Source: Hoplostethus atlanticus
Taxonomy: Eukaryota; Chordata; Actinopteri; Trachichthyiformes; Trachichthyidae
Length of the DNA stretch: 64,000 nt
Direction of reading: 5' to 3'
Assembly (NCBI GenBank): GCA_034670405.1
Contig: JAXDDX010000012.1
Location: forward strand, 7,412,001-7,476,000
Position numbers and translations under genes: made by a program. The notes under the pieces were generated by a model, which was given only the letters and a program-made list of their open reading frames with translations, searched no databases and was not told the origin of the DNA. The stretch's first letter is position 1. The number at the start of each line of letters is the position of its first letter. Of this stretch, positions 34,851-46,534 are shown one piece after another.

Positions 34851-37800
34851 TCCCTCTCCCTCTCTCTCTCCCACACACACACATTCACTCAAGGTCGCTC
34901 TCTCTCACTCACAAAGAGCTAATCTACATCCACATTTTCATACTGTGTGTGTATATCAGGTCCTTCTCACTTAAATCCCTATATTCTCCTACCTTCTCTC
35001 AAGAGCAGAACACCAGGAGGCACTGGAGGAGTTTAAAGAGGGATTCAGGAAGTTTGCAGGTACTGTAATCACAAGCTGCATTACTTATTTTTTATTTTAA
35101 CATCTTTACTTACCTCTCCTCCCTCACCACTACTTCCCCCCAGAGGCTAAGTAGGAGACAAAAGGAAAGGAGGGGATAAATTGGGACAGCATCATTGATG
35201 AGACCTTATGCCAGAAATTCAAACAGATTAGCAGACTACAGACTAACTACACATAATTAGCTAAATGTACAGCAATGTGAAAATGTTTTCTCATTTGTAC
35301 AACATTGTTGGAATTGCTTGGATGTGTGCAGTTAAAAGCCTTCAAACTCCAAATTAGTGTGGACAGGCAGTTTTAAGAATACACACGCACACACTTTATG
35401 CTTAAATATCAAATTTCCATGCGTTTGAACATTTCCAGGTTTGTTTTGAACAACCTAATGGATCAGTTATGTCTCATCTGAAAAGCATAACATGTTGTTT
35501 TCACATTCTGGATAGTGATACACCTGTGCAGACTGTAGAAGCTTTGGTAGTTAATTAACCAGTTCTGTCTCCAGCACCACTGGGACAGCAGGTAAGATGG
35601 GATCTGAAGGTAGTGGAGGAAAGGAGCAGTGATTTTTGGACTACTTTGATTCAACCATATTGCTGTTCTGCTCCACCACTGTTTCTTGTTCATTTGCCAT
35701 CTTTAGTCATTTTCAAGCAATTTGCACATCAGAAGAACCTGTACCTCTGGGTATTTACACGCTCAAGATCCTGCATCAGTGTGATTAGTTGATTAATGTA
35801 AATTGCATACATGCATGATGCACAGATTCACTCTGACAACAGTAGCCATTGCACTAAGCTTTACCCCACCTTAGGCAACCAAAGTTGAAATTAGAAATCT
35901 AATTACTGGAACATCACTTGTTCACTGGCAGGGGATTATTGCAGAAAGGGAGAGCTCTGATTGGACAATTAGAAATGAGCAGTATTTGCTGTTCCGTGCG
36001 TTTTTGTTATGTCACCTTTTGATCTTCTGCCGCAGCTGGGTTTGGTGATAAGACCACATCTCATTCCTCTCTCCAGACTCAAAGAGTTGTGAAATAAACA
36101 TACAGTAATGAACCGTCTGGCTCTCCCAGTTTGCTTGTGTACTTGTGTTTTGTGGTGCATTATCAGATGCTTGGATGATTATAACCCTCCGTCTTGCTTT
36201 GTTCTCTGTGAGTGAACTGTCAGTTACACATTGATTCTCTATGCAACTGTTTTCTTGTTTTTCTTTGTGCAGGTCTTGGTGATACCGTGTTGTACTGCTC
36301 CCTCAATGACCCTGCGACCCCATGCCCTACAGGTCACATCACCAACAAGGTCAGAGTCATGTTAGGCTTCTGCTTACTCATCAGCAAACTCAGGCTAACA
36401 TTTCTCTTGAGCTCCTTGTACATGTCAGTCGGTTAACAATGTATATAAAGAATTATCATTGTGGTAATCTAGCATCAGCAAAAGTCATGTCACTCAAGTG
36501 TCTTTTCAAGTGAAAAATATCTACTCTCGGTTGTGGCCAGACGGTGTCTGTGTGGGGCAGTGGTGGGAGGATAGAGCTGACAGTGGCCAAGTTCATGGCC
36601 CTCCAGAAGACGGTGCAGCCAGACTGGTACCAGAGCATGGCAGACGGAGAGACCTGGCAGAGCAACACCTCTCGCAATAGGGTCCGAAAATCAGTGGATC
36701 GAACTCTGTCCCACTTGGACGAGTGTCTGCTCGTGCACCACAAAACACAGGTACCCAGACAACCAGCAATCACTGAACACGCCACAATTCTCTCACTTAT
36801 ATGAGCGGTATGGGTTGGTCAATTATTGCCTACATATGAAAGTCCTAAAGACTCTGCTGTTACACACAGTACTCGACAGGTGGACTGAGACTGATTATCT
36901 TCTATGTCCTGTAGGGTTTTGATATGTTTCTTTCAACGTCTTTCTGACGTTTGTTTATTTACCCAGCTCTCCCTTTCATTGCCAGGAGTTGCAGGGAGTG
37001 GAGGTGTTCGGGGTGGTGGAGGGAGGATACATCCTGGAAGAGAGGGTGCATTCAGCGAAGGAGACAGCCAAGAGGCCTGTGGCTGGTTTCTGTCTGGACG
37101 GCCTCCAAACTGGCTCCATGGACCAGGCCCTGAGGACCCAGCTCATCACTGCTGTGACCAAGGAGTTGCCAGGGGACAAACCCAGGTCAGCATTGCATGT
37201 GACTGTGTGGCTCAGTTAGTAGGCAAGCTCAAATGCGTGTATAGATTACCATTATGAGTCGAGACGTAGCTTGCTTTGCAGTGTGACTCTTTTGTGCTGC
37301 AATCCATTTGTCTGTAACCCTTCCTGGTTTCCCAGTATTTTGAATGATAGACAAGGACAGTGTGGCAAGGTGCCACATTACCGGGGTCCGTGACAGACAG
37401 AGACATAGGCAGGGGAGAGTTAAATGGCCAGCACGGCCGTTTTATTTACACAATAAACCCGGCCCGATGTTGACAGCAGTTGGCGCCGTCTTCCCCGGCG
37501 CGCGCCTCCTCCCTCCCGGCAGGTCAGCCGCGGAGCACCAAGGCTGCCCCAGCCTGCCAGGCTTCCAGGAGCATCCCGCCCCAACCCCGACTGGTCAGCC
37601 CTTGCAGGCTGCTCCCGACTGCAACCTCCGGAGCTCGGCCAGTCGCCGCCGGCCTGGGACGCCCGCTCTCCCACTCCGTCGTTCGCCGCTCGCGCCCTCG
37701 CCTCCGTCCCGGCACTCCAGCCGCGGACCCCGCTCAGACGCTGCTGCTGCTGGCTCGTTCTCTCTCCCACACACAGTCCGACTCGACTCGACTCCGTCTC

Positions 37801-40175
37801 CTGCCGAACTCCACTCGCTCTGCCAGCCTCTCACACTGGCGCGCTCTCACCCAGTCCCACATCCACACACAGGTTAAAAAGGGCCCGACTGCAATCAGGC
37901 TTAATTGGCCGCAGCCGGTTAAGTCTCACCCCACCCTCCTCCCATCTGCCACAGACAGCAATCAAACAAAGGGAAGAAAGTGGGCATAGTGGGTGGTTGG
38001 ATGTCCTATACCCTCTATATGGCTCTGTCATTCATTACCCCGACCCCAATGAGAGAGAGAGATTGCCCAACCAATCAGTTATCCTGGTTTACTAATCACA
38101 TGTGGAAACTCGCTGGTGTGCTCCCCATCCACTCCACAGTCTTATCAGGAGTCAATATTTTCCATCTCAGCTCAACCTTGTAGCCTCTAGTGAGGTGTGC
38201 TTTTCGAGGCAAACCTGAAAGGCTGTCAGCCCTCCCCTACTGCCATCCTTCCATCCTCCATCCTTGCTTCCACTCCTTTTCCATCTATACTTATTCTCAA
38301 TATGTTCACGAAATGCCCAAGAAGCCATGGCAACCCCCACCTTCCCTTCTGGAAGCCATGGCAACCACCTTTTCTCCAACTTACCCGGGAGCTTCCCAGT
38401 CCTCCCAACCAAATCAGCCAGTAGCCTTTCAGTGGCCTTTCACTGGAGACATCCCACACGTCTTCCCCTCTCCTGGAGGTGATGGAGCAGCTCTGCTGGC
38501 TGTGGTTTGAGAGTGATGATCTGTGAGGAGTAGTAGCCTATATCCAGAAGCCCAGGAGCTCCCTATGGGCTTTGCTGGGTTTGGTTCTGAATAGACTAAT
38601 TTCAAATACAGTGTGTCAGCATCCCTACCGATTGTTCTGGCTGCTATGAGATACAGAGCATCCCTTTGGACCAAGTGGAGTCATTATCAAATGCTGAATT
38701 CGGTTTGGCCTTGGCAATTCCAGGGTCAGAGGAAGCCAGTTAACAGGAAGCCCTGGAAGAGCAAAAGCACACACACTCACACACTCAAGTGTGCATGTTG
38801 TTGTAGGGAAGGGAAACGCTGTTGTTGACGTTGTTGTTGTGACGTTTGTGTGTGTTCCATCGATGTTTATGGGTCCTTAGTTTCCATTGATTGAGTTCAT
38901 GTGTCGATCAATGCCTAGCTTTGTGCTATATTTGTGTGTTGCGTGGCATTTAACAATTGTTTATGTGTGTGTGCGCGTGTGTGAATCTTAGATTGCTGCA
39001 GGGTGTGGGAAGGCCTGACGAAGTGTTGGCATGCGTGGAGGCGGGGGTGGACCTGTTTGAGAGCTTCTTCCCCTTCCAGGTGACGGAGCGAGGCTGTGCT
39101 CTCTGCTTCAACTTCAACATCTCCCCGGACCCGGAGCACGCAGGTAGAGCGCCCCCTGAAGGTGTCAATTACTGTGCTAAAGACTAGTTATGTCACAATT
39201 TTTTAGTTCAGTACCATTATAAGCTCAAGTAATACAGTTTTGATTCTAAATCGATATCACAGAAAAAAATCTAAACTAAGGTAATGGTGGGGAAATGTCA
39301 TTCTTTATAGCCCATGTTTCTTTCCTTAGAATAATTTGTCCACATGGAAGAGCTATGGATCAGAGGATTGAGATAACACAACTGTTGTAGTAAACACTTG
39401 GACATGCCATGCACAGCAGTGCTTCTGACAAGTAGTAATGGAGGGGTCACTGTTTGATGTTATTAGTGGTATGTGGTTAAATGATAAAAACATTGAATTC
39501 ATGATTAAAGACACACAATTAGCTATTGTAGGCCTTATTATCATTTCCATAGGAGATGCCTTGTAGAAACTGATAATGTAATAACTGACGAATAATGTAA
39601 TAACAATGTCCCTCTAAATGGGTTGAAAATATAATAATGTACCATATTTATAACAGACCATGTAATGGTGATATTGGCAAATAATGTGATATCTTGTAAG
39701 AATAAGAAGAATTAGTCAATATTATTATTACACAATTACCTAAATATATAGCCTTATAGCCTTTATGAAGTAATAATTGCCGGTTAACATAATAATGAAC
39801 ATATTTGATTACATCTGTGTCCCATTGAGAGAACACAGATGGCCACAGTTGTACAAGACAGGCAGAATGTGATGAGAAATGGGAAGCAGTTACATGGTTT
39901 TGTTAAGATGTTACGTCATCTATCAGTTGTTACACGTGTGCCTGTGAAGTTGTGGATGGGGTTGAGATCAGAATGCTTACAGAGATGATAATGGTGCCAG
40001 CTCTCATATAAAAGTAAAGGGCCATTCATCTTGCAGTAGCGGCATTAAGACTTCTCTAATTAGACCATCTTTGAACAGACTTGGATAGATCTCTGTTAAA
40101 AGAACTTCTTTTGCTGAGTGTCATAAATTAATGAACACCCTCATAAACGTGTGTGTGCGTGTGTGCGTGTGTGCG

Positions 40176-40225
<50 letters not shown>

Positions 40226-43200
40226 TTATTTTGCGGCAGAGATACAGCGGGTAAAATAAGTATTGAACACGTCACTATTTTTCTCAGTAAATATATTTCT
40301 AAAGGTGCTATTGACATGAAATTTTCACCAGATGTCGGTAACAACCCATGCAATCCACACATGCAAAGAAATCAAACCATAGATGTCCATAAATTAAGTT
40401 ATGTGAAATGACACAGGGAAAAAGTATTGAACACATGAAGAAAGGGAGGTGCAAAAAGGCATGGAAAGCCAAGACACTAAAGAAATCTATCAGTAATTAG
40501 AAAGCAATCCTGCCCCTTGTCAGTGCAAATTAATATCAGCTGGTTCAGTCCCAACTGATGGCCTATAAAAAGGTGTCTCATTACCAAGGTGTCACACAAG
40601 AAACATCTCATGATGGGTATGTGGCAACGTGCCACATTACCGGGGTCCGGACAGACAGAGACATAGGCAGGGGAGAGTTAATGGGCCAGCAGGGCCGTTT
40701 TATTGTCCACCCAATACCGGCAACAATAATACCCACGGCCCGGGTTGACGGCAGCGCGCCGTCGGCGCCGTCTCCCTCCGCCGGCGCCCTCCTTCGGTCC
40801 CGGTGGGCCAGCCGCGGAGCCCCAAGGCTGCCCCAGCCTGCCAGGCTTCCAGGGGCATCCTGCCCCAACCCCGACTGGTCAGCCCTTGCAGGTGGCTCCC
40901 GACTGTGTCCTCCGCGGACCTCCGCAGGACGCCGCGGAAGGAGACGGCCCGCTCCCGCTCCGTCTCTCCCGCTGGTGCTGGCCCCGTCTCTCCGCCCCGC
41001 TCACACACAGCCGACTGGATCCTCCATCCACGTCGGCTCCCTGGTCACGTCGCCAGCCTCTCACACTGGCGCGTCCCTCCCCACTCACATTCACACACAC
41101 GTTAAAAAGGCCCCAGCTGCAATCAGTCCCAACTGGCTGCAGCTGGAACCGGATCCAGGAAAGAAGCAGTCCACTAACTCACCTCTCTCCTGGATCTAAT
41201 TAAGCCTCCCCCCACCCTCCCTCCAGTCCGCCACATACCCCCACCGCCAAACTGAGGCCGGGGAGCCGTCCGGCCGAAGCCAACTCCCCCCCCTCCCTCC
41301 CCCCCCATTTGAGAGCGAGGAAGAAGGCGATGAAGGGTCCCGCCCGGAACGGCTCGGAGTTGGTGGGGCCAGGTGATGCTGGGCGGGGTGCTGAGGGAGG
41401 CTGGTTGTCGTCGCCGGCCGTCCTCTGGAAATTGACGACGCGGCGACGACGTCCCTGTCTGTCAGGTTCCCGGTCAGGGAACCACTGTGGCAAGGTGCCA
41501 CATTACCGGGGTCCGTGACAGACAGAGACAAGGCATGAGGAGGGTTAGTTGGCCAGCAGGGCCGTTTATTCACCAACAATCAATAACCCGGCCCCGGTGT
41601 TGACGGCAGTTGGTAGCGCCGTCTCCCTCCGCCGACGCACCTCAGTCCTCCCCGGCGGGTCAGCCGCGGAACCCCAAAGCCGGCCAGCCTGCCAGGCTTG
41701 CAGGGGCATCCCGCCCCAACCCCGACTGTCACCAGCTCTTGCAGGCGGCTCCCGACTGCACCCCCGGGGACCTCCGTCGGTCGTCGCCGCGGAGGGAGAC
41801 GCCGCTCTCCCACTCCGTCCCGCAGCTCGCGCCCTCGCCTCCGTCCCGGCACTCCAGCCGCGGACCCCGCTCAGACGCGGCTGCTGCTGGCTCGCTCTCC
41901 GCTCCTCCGGTCTGCCGGCCCTCGATCCTCCCGATCGCCGCCGGCTCCCGCATACACGCCGCCAGCCTCTCACACTGGCGCGTCCCCCTCGCTCACATTC
42001 ACACACACGTTAAAAAGGCCCCAGCTGCAATCAGTCCCAACTGGCTGCAGCTGGAACCGGATCCAGGAAAGAAGCAGTCCACTAACTCACCTCTCTCCTG
42101 GATCCAATTAAGCCTCCCCCACCCTCCCTCCAGTCCGCCACAGGGTAAAAGCAAAGAGCTCTCTCAAGACCTTCGCAACCTTATTGTTGCAAAACATACT
42201 GATGGCATTGGTTACAGAAGGATTTCTAAACTTCTGAATGTTCCAGTGAGCACTGTTGGGGCCATAATCCGGAAGTGGAAAGAACATCATTTCACCATAA
42301 ACCGGCCACGACCAGGTGCTCCTCGCAAGATTTCTGACAGAGGAGTGAAAAGAATTATCAGAAGAGTTGTCCAAGAGCCAAGGACCACTTGTGGAGAGCT
42401 TCAGAAAGACCTGGAATTAGCAGGTACAATTGTTTCAAAGAAAACAATAAGTAATGCACTCAACCGCCATGGCCTGTATGCACGCTCACCACGCAAGACT
42501 CCATTGCTGAAGAAAAAGCATGTTGAAGCTCGTTTAAGGTTTGCTGCACAACATTTAGACAAGCCTGTGAAATACTGGGAGAATATAGTCTGGTCAGATG
42601 AGACCAAAATTGAACTCTTTGGATGCCATAATACACACCATGTTTGGAGGTCAAATGGCACTGCACATCACCCCAAAAACACCATACCAACAGTGAAGTT
42701 TGGAGGTGGGAACATCATGGTGTGGGGCTGTTTTTCAGCATACGGTACTGGCAAACTTCATATAATTGAAGGAAGGATGAATGGAAAAATGTACCGAGAC
42801 ATTCTTGATAAAAATTTGCTGCCATCTACCAGGATGATGAAGATGAAACGAGGGTGGACATTTCAGCAAGACAATGATCCCAAACACACAGCCAAGGAAA
42901 CTGTCAATTGGTTTCAGAGAAAGAAAATAAAGCTGCTAGAATGGCCCAGCCAATCACCTGACTTGAATCCAATAGAAAATCTATGGAAAGAACTAAAGAT
43001 CAGAGTTCATAGAAGAGGCCCACGGAACCTTCAAGATTTGAAGACTGTTTGTGTGGAAGAATGGGCCAAAATCACACCTGAGCAATGCATGCGACTAGTT
43101 TCTCCATACAGGAGGCGTCTTGAAGCTGTCATTACCAACAAAGGCTTTTGTACGAAGTATTAAATAAATTTCAGTAAGCGTGTTCAATACTTTTTCCCTG

Positions 43201-45155
43201 TGTCATTCCATTTTATTACACATAACTTAATTTCTGAATTTATGTTTTGGTTTCTTTGTATGTATGGATTACTTGGGTTGTTACCGACATCTGGTGAAAA
43301 TTTCATGTCAATAGCACCTTTAGAAATATATTTACTGAGAGAAATGGTGACGTGTTCAATACTTATTTTACCCGCTGTATATATGGAGATATGTATATAA
43401 CTGCAGAGAATAGACAATTGTGTGTATGTGTTTGTTTGTGTGCAGTCGACAGTGTGTATTCTCTAGCCCCAGGTCAGTTGAAATAATTGGGTAGAAAGAG
43501 TCCGTTGGTGAAATTAAATCAATGATATCTCATAGCAGCTCCAGTAGTGAGGTAACAATTAAGTCATGCCCAGCGCTCTGTTTGTTTTCCTTTGTGAAAA
43601 TATAAGAAGAGTATGATGAGAACTATTGGAAATGAATTGACTGCACCCGCTGTGGACTCTGTTTTAAACTCGGCTGATGGAGAGAAGTTGGGTAACCGGC
43701 AGGGTCCAGTGTCAGATAGCACTAATCGATTCTGCACGGGGAGTCTAATGGAGTTCAGTGGAGGTGAGAACAGTGCAAACCTGAGGAGAAATTCGAATTC
43801 TCTTGTCAGCCAATTAGAACGCCCCTAGAGGAGGAGGGGGCGGGGCACATCCCCCCACACTTTCTCCATCTTTCAAACTTCTTCTGTTCATCATCCAATC
43901 TTCCTTCTCTCCCCCTTTTGCACTTCACCCAGCAACCCCTTCTTTCTGATATATCACCAAAGTGCCTTTTACATCCTAGTAGCCCCCCACCACCCCCCCT
44001 TTTGATTTTGTCCTTCATTTTCTTATGCTTAATTACTGGTTTCTTTCCCTTTAGCTCCATACATATCCTATAACAATTTCCTTTCACTGCTTTGTTTCTA
44101 TCATTTCTGCGTCATCCTTTTTGCTTTTCTGTCCTCCCCCATTTTGCTCTATTGTCTCCTTTTAATCTTTATCTTCCTCACACTTATATGTGATGCTATA
44201 GCCTATTTTTTCTCTATTTCTCTCTCCCTCTTTCCTTGTTTCTCTCTTACAGACTCCCTCTGTCTGTAACTGACTGTATGGCTTGGTGTGCCTTCCCTGT
44301 GAACAACAGCTCTCTTGATAGAAGGGCTTGACAACACTGTCACCAAGTGAAGTCACGTGCGACATTGCCTATCTGTGAGAGACTGTAGGCTTCTCTAAGG
44401 GATGGTGGTCAGAACATAACCAGTACATAATTATATTACCATGGCCGAGAGAAACTGGGACACAGCAGTGTTTAATTGAGGATTGAGCTATCTATTGGTG
44501 TATTATTTTTGGATCTAGGCTGAGAAGGTGGTATCATGTAGGGATTATGTTTTCAGGAAAGGATGAGATTGGTGTGAATTGTGCGTGGTGTTTAGGGATT
44601 AATGAGATGGACGTGTGTTTTGGCAGTGCTGGAGTTGAACGAAGAGAGGGACGCAGCAGGGGCGACACTGGGGAATGGAGACAATAATGCTGATGACCAA
44701 ACACAAATGACATCCTTTGAGATCAACTTGAAAGACAAGAGGTTTGTTGTAAATGGCCTATAGGATTTACTACTTCTAGAAGTGCCTGCAGAATCTTTCG
44801 CTGTCAGGAATTTGTAGAACATTTGATTTACATCTCGGGCACCAGTCTATGAACTCTACTTAAACTTCAGAGTTTGTTTTAAACCTTGTAACTTCTGTTC
44901 AGGTACCAGGAAGACTTCAGGCCTCTGGTGGAGGGGTGTGGTTGCTACTGCTGTACGAACCACCAGAGGGCGTACCTGCACCACCTGCTGGTAACCAATG
45001 AGCTCCTAGCAGGAGTCCTGCTCATGCTGCACAACACAGCCCACTACAACGCTTTCTTTGGTGTCCTGAGAGAGGCTCTGGCTAACGATAAACTGGACCT
45101 ACTCAAGAGGAGGGTACTGAAGGGGAGAGGTGGGGAGAGGGTAACAAAGGAATAA
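34570..45155 (+). CDS. qtrt2: Queuine tRNA-ribosyltransferase accessory subunit 2
   Basis: The non-catalytic partner of QTRT1; the heterodimer exchanges guanine-34 for queuine in tRNAs for Asp, Asn, His and Tyr. Eight exons: 34570-34772, 35004-35059, 36273-36349, 36541-36750, 36986-37185, 38992-39143, 44627-44741 and 44903-45155, giving 421 aa (human, as recalled, 415). The start MKLELSRVV aligns with human MKLSLTKVV. An in-frame ATG at 34555 would add five residues. The zinc site C-x-C-x2-C-x25-H is intact at C350, C352, C355 and H381. Exon 6 carries the conserved [20 protein letters not shown]. The last exon runs on as [16 protein letters not shown], an unusual basic tail relative to human. 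Intron 5 holds a solo LTR, and intron 6 (5.5 kb) holds a Tc1 element split by an LTR element. Confidence 0.95.
34787..34872. repeat. (TC)n microsatellite in qtrt2 intron 1
   Basis: A nearly pure TC dinucleotide run starts 14 bases after the exon 1 donor and degrades into TCCC-containing units toward its 3' end. Confidence 0.97.
37361..37953 (-). mobile_element. Solo LTR, 593 bp, of the mini-LTR family
   Basis: It begins TGTGGC and ends GCCACA, with a perfect 5-bp target duplication GACAG at 37356-37360 and 37954-37958. It is GC-rich and clearly homologous to the two LTRs at 40620-41235 and 41486-42142. The poly(A) signal AATAAA on the minus strand (37446-37441) gives its orientation. It presumably arose by recombination between two LTRs of a former full element. 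It lies in qtrt2 intron 5, antisense to the gene. Confidence 0.92.
40149..40222. repeat. (TG)n microsatellite beside the Tc1 element
   Basis: TG dinucleotides with interspersed GCG units, ending about 20 bases before the Tc1 left end. Confidence 0.95.
40620..42142 (-). mobile_element. Compact non-autonomous LTR retrotransposon nested in Tc1
   Basis: Two direct repeats act as LTRs: 40620-41235 (616 bp) and 41486-42142 (657 bp), both TGTGGC...GCCACA. Only 250 bp lie between them. The whole is flanked by a perfect 5-bp duplication GGGTA (40615-40619 and 42143-42147). An 18-base match to the 3' end of tRNA-Glu, including CCA (41467-41484), sits one base from the right LTR. A G-rich tract ends at the left LTR on the minus strand. 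AATAAA occurs on the minus strand in both LTRs (40704-40699 and 41570-41565). Together these set a minus-strand orientation. No gag-pol coding capacity is present, so it resembles TRIM-type elements, although its LTRs are longer than usual for that class. Confidence 0.92.
41467..41484 (-). other. Primer-binding site matching tRNA-Glu
   Basis: These 18 bases equal the 3' end of cytosolic tRNA-Glu(CTC) as I recall it, including the added CCA. On the element's coding (minus) strand they therefore form a primer-binding site one base inside the 5' LTR. No mismatch was seen against the remembered tRNA sequence. Confidence 0.85.
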
Positions 45156-45960
45156 GATTGATAAGCCCAAGAGAGAAGAGAGGGATTGGTATGGACATTG
45201 AGATGGGACACTAGGGGAGACAAATGATCTTCCTCCCAAGGAACATGGACTAATGTGGCCAGGGGAAATCAGAGTATCACCTTCTACCACTCAGTCAGGT
45301 CAGAGGCGAATCAGAGATATTGTAGTGAATTTGAGATGGAGTCCGTCCATAAGTTAGGAGAGGAGGAGGATGGCGAAGGAGTAGATGAAGACGACCTTTG
45401 CTGTTTGTGTTGGGAGTGTATCATTTTTCCCAGCAAGACCACATCCTTAGGCCTGTGTATTGATCTGAGAAGATGATGGGGAGACACAATCAGGGATAGG
45501 TGATGAAATAGGAGAAGGAGAGAAAGGAGTTGAGTGAGGGGTCGAGACAGAGGTGGAAAATGGGTGGTGGCGTATCGACCATGTTCCTCCTGTCCTGGTC
45601 CTATTCCAGGTCAGTGGTTGACTAATGTCCTCTGGACTCGTTAACATATATCCAGAACAGCAGCACAGACCAGAGGGAGAACCGACCAGAGCAACCAATT
45701 ATGTCGGGGGATGACCAAAATAACTTTCTGATTTCTACCGTGCCCATGTGTCCAATAAGATTTAAGGCTTTGTTTTGTTGTTCCATTCCAGCAGACTGCT
45801 CCCTGCTGATGTCACCCCGTGCCTTATTGATCTGTCCAGTTCTGTGTTTTTATCACCAAGCATCTCTTTTGTTTGTTCCTCGTGTGCTCCGGGAGTATTT
45901 TCTACTTGAATACCTCTAATAAGATGAGCTTTTCCATGCGTAATAAATTGACATTTTTAC
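45156..45960 (+). terminator. qtrt2: qtrt2 3' UTR and poly(A) site
   Basis: The stop codon is followed by about 790 bases to a canonical AATAAA at 45942-45947. No second gene is seen here. Confidence 0.55.
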
Positions 45961-46445
45961 CTTTTTACCCTGAGAATGTATCATTGTTTTTACCCTCCAC
46001 ATGCATGCGCGCACATGTAGAGTGACTTTTCATACTGAATAACCACCTGATGAAAATGTGCGTCACATTGTACATTCCCACATTTTTCCATGCATACAGA
46101 TGTGATTGTTGGTGTCCGGGGAACAATTCCCCTGAGCTTTGGGGAGGTTAACTGAAGGTTTGAGTTGACAGCTACACCATTCCTGCTGCTGAGAAAAGAT
46201 AAAGAGCCGATAAAAATATGGGAGTCCACTGCCTCCCATGCGGAGAGGCTTTGTGAAGGTGAGGGAGTAGAATTGACTGACAGACTGCAGATGACTGGAA
46301 GGGTCGGGACAGACTCAGAGGAGAGTCTGAGAGCTTTATGGAATGCTGATGGAAGTGGAGTTTTGTTGTAGGTGTGGGTTACCCGGGGAGCATTGCATTG
46401 TGGGTGGGTTGGTTGCCATCAGTGTTGTTGCCAAAAGTGCCATCA

Positions 46446-46486
46446 CTTTTACCTAATTTCACCATCTCAGTGAAATTAGGTAAAAG
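46446..46486. repeat. Perfect 17-bp hairpin
   Basis: The arms 46446-46462 and 46470-46486 are perfect reverse complements (CTTTTACCTAATTTCAC and its complement) around a 7-base loop. No target duplication is obvious. Confidence 0.9.
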
Positions 46487-46534
46487 CTAAAACCAGCGAT
46501 GACCTCAAACCTACATTTTGTTGTAATGTTTAAA

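Larger units (their letters stand above)
40610..43163 (+). pseudogene. Tc1-type transposase, interrupted after the start codon
   Basis: The start codon and next codons lie at 40610-40619 and the rest of the frame at 42148-43163, separated by the 1.5-kb LTR insert. The 3' part is fully open. It has an N-terminal helix-turn-helix region ([20 protein letters not shown]), then the DD34E catalytic triad. The first Asp is in VWSDETK (codon 42597-42599), the second in [10 protein letters not shown], and the Glu in [10 protein letters not shown], 34 residues after the second Asp. No stop or frameshift is seen apart from the insertion. Transcription from the native start would run through the LTR element, so normal transposase is unlikely. 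Confidence 0.93.
40245..43377 (+). mobile_element. Tc1-like DNA transposon split by an LTR element
   Basis: Inverted repeats of about 200 bp (about 40245-40442 and 43180-43377) start CAGCGGGTAAAATAAGTATT and are flanked by TA on both sides, the Tc1/mariner target site. The arms are mostly identical with scattered differences. Removing the nested LTR insert and one copy of its 5-bp duplication leaves 1605 bp, the usual size of a complete Tc1-like element. It lies in qtrt2 intron 6 in the sense orientation. Confidence 0.95.

Noticed and set aside
37344-37989. Several overlapping 100-180 aa frames, both strands
   Set aside because: They lie in the GC-rich solo LTR. Pro/Ser/Arg-rich composition on all frames is typical of stop-poor GC-rich DNA.
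40558-41579. Frames of 100-213 aa, including a minus-strand frame across the LTR element interior
   Set aside because: GC-rich LTR shadows. The interior frame shows no gag zinc knuckle, protease or polymerase motif.
43613-43828. Extra qtrt2 exon (71-aa frame)
   Set aside because: The phase from exon 6 (one leftover base) is satisfied directly by the exon at 44627, giving the conserved product. This frame has no matching homologous sequence.
46446-46486. MicroRNA precursor
   Set aside because: The stem is only 17 bp and the flanks do not extend it, shorter than a normal precursor.
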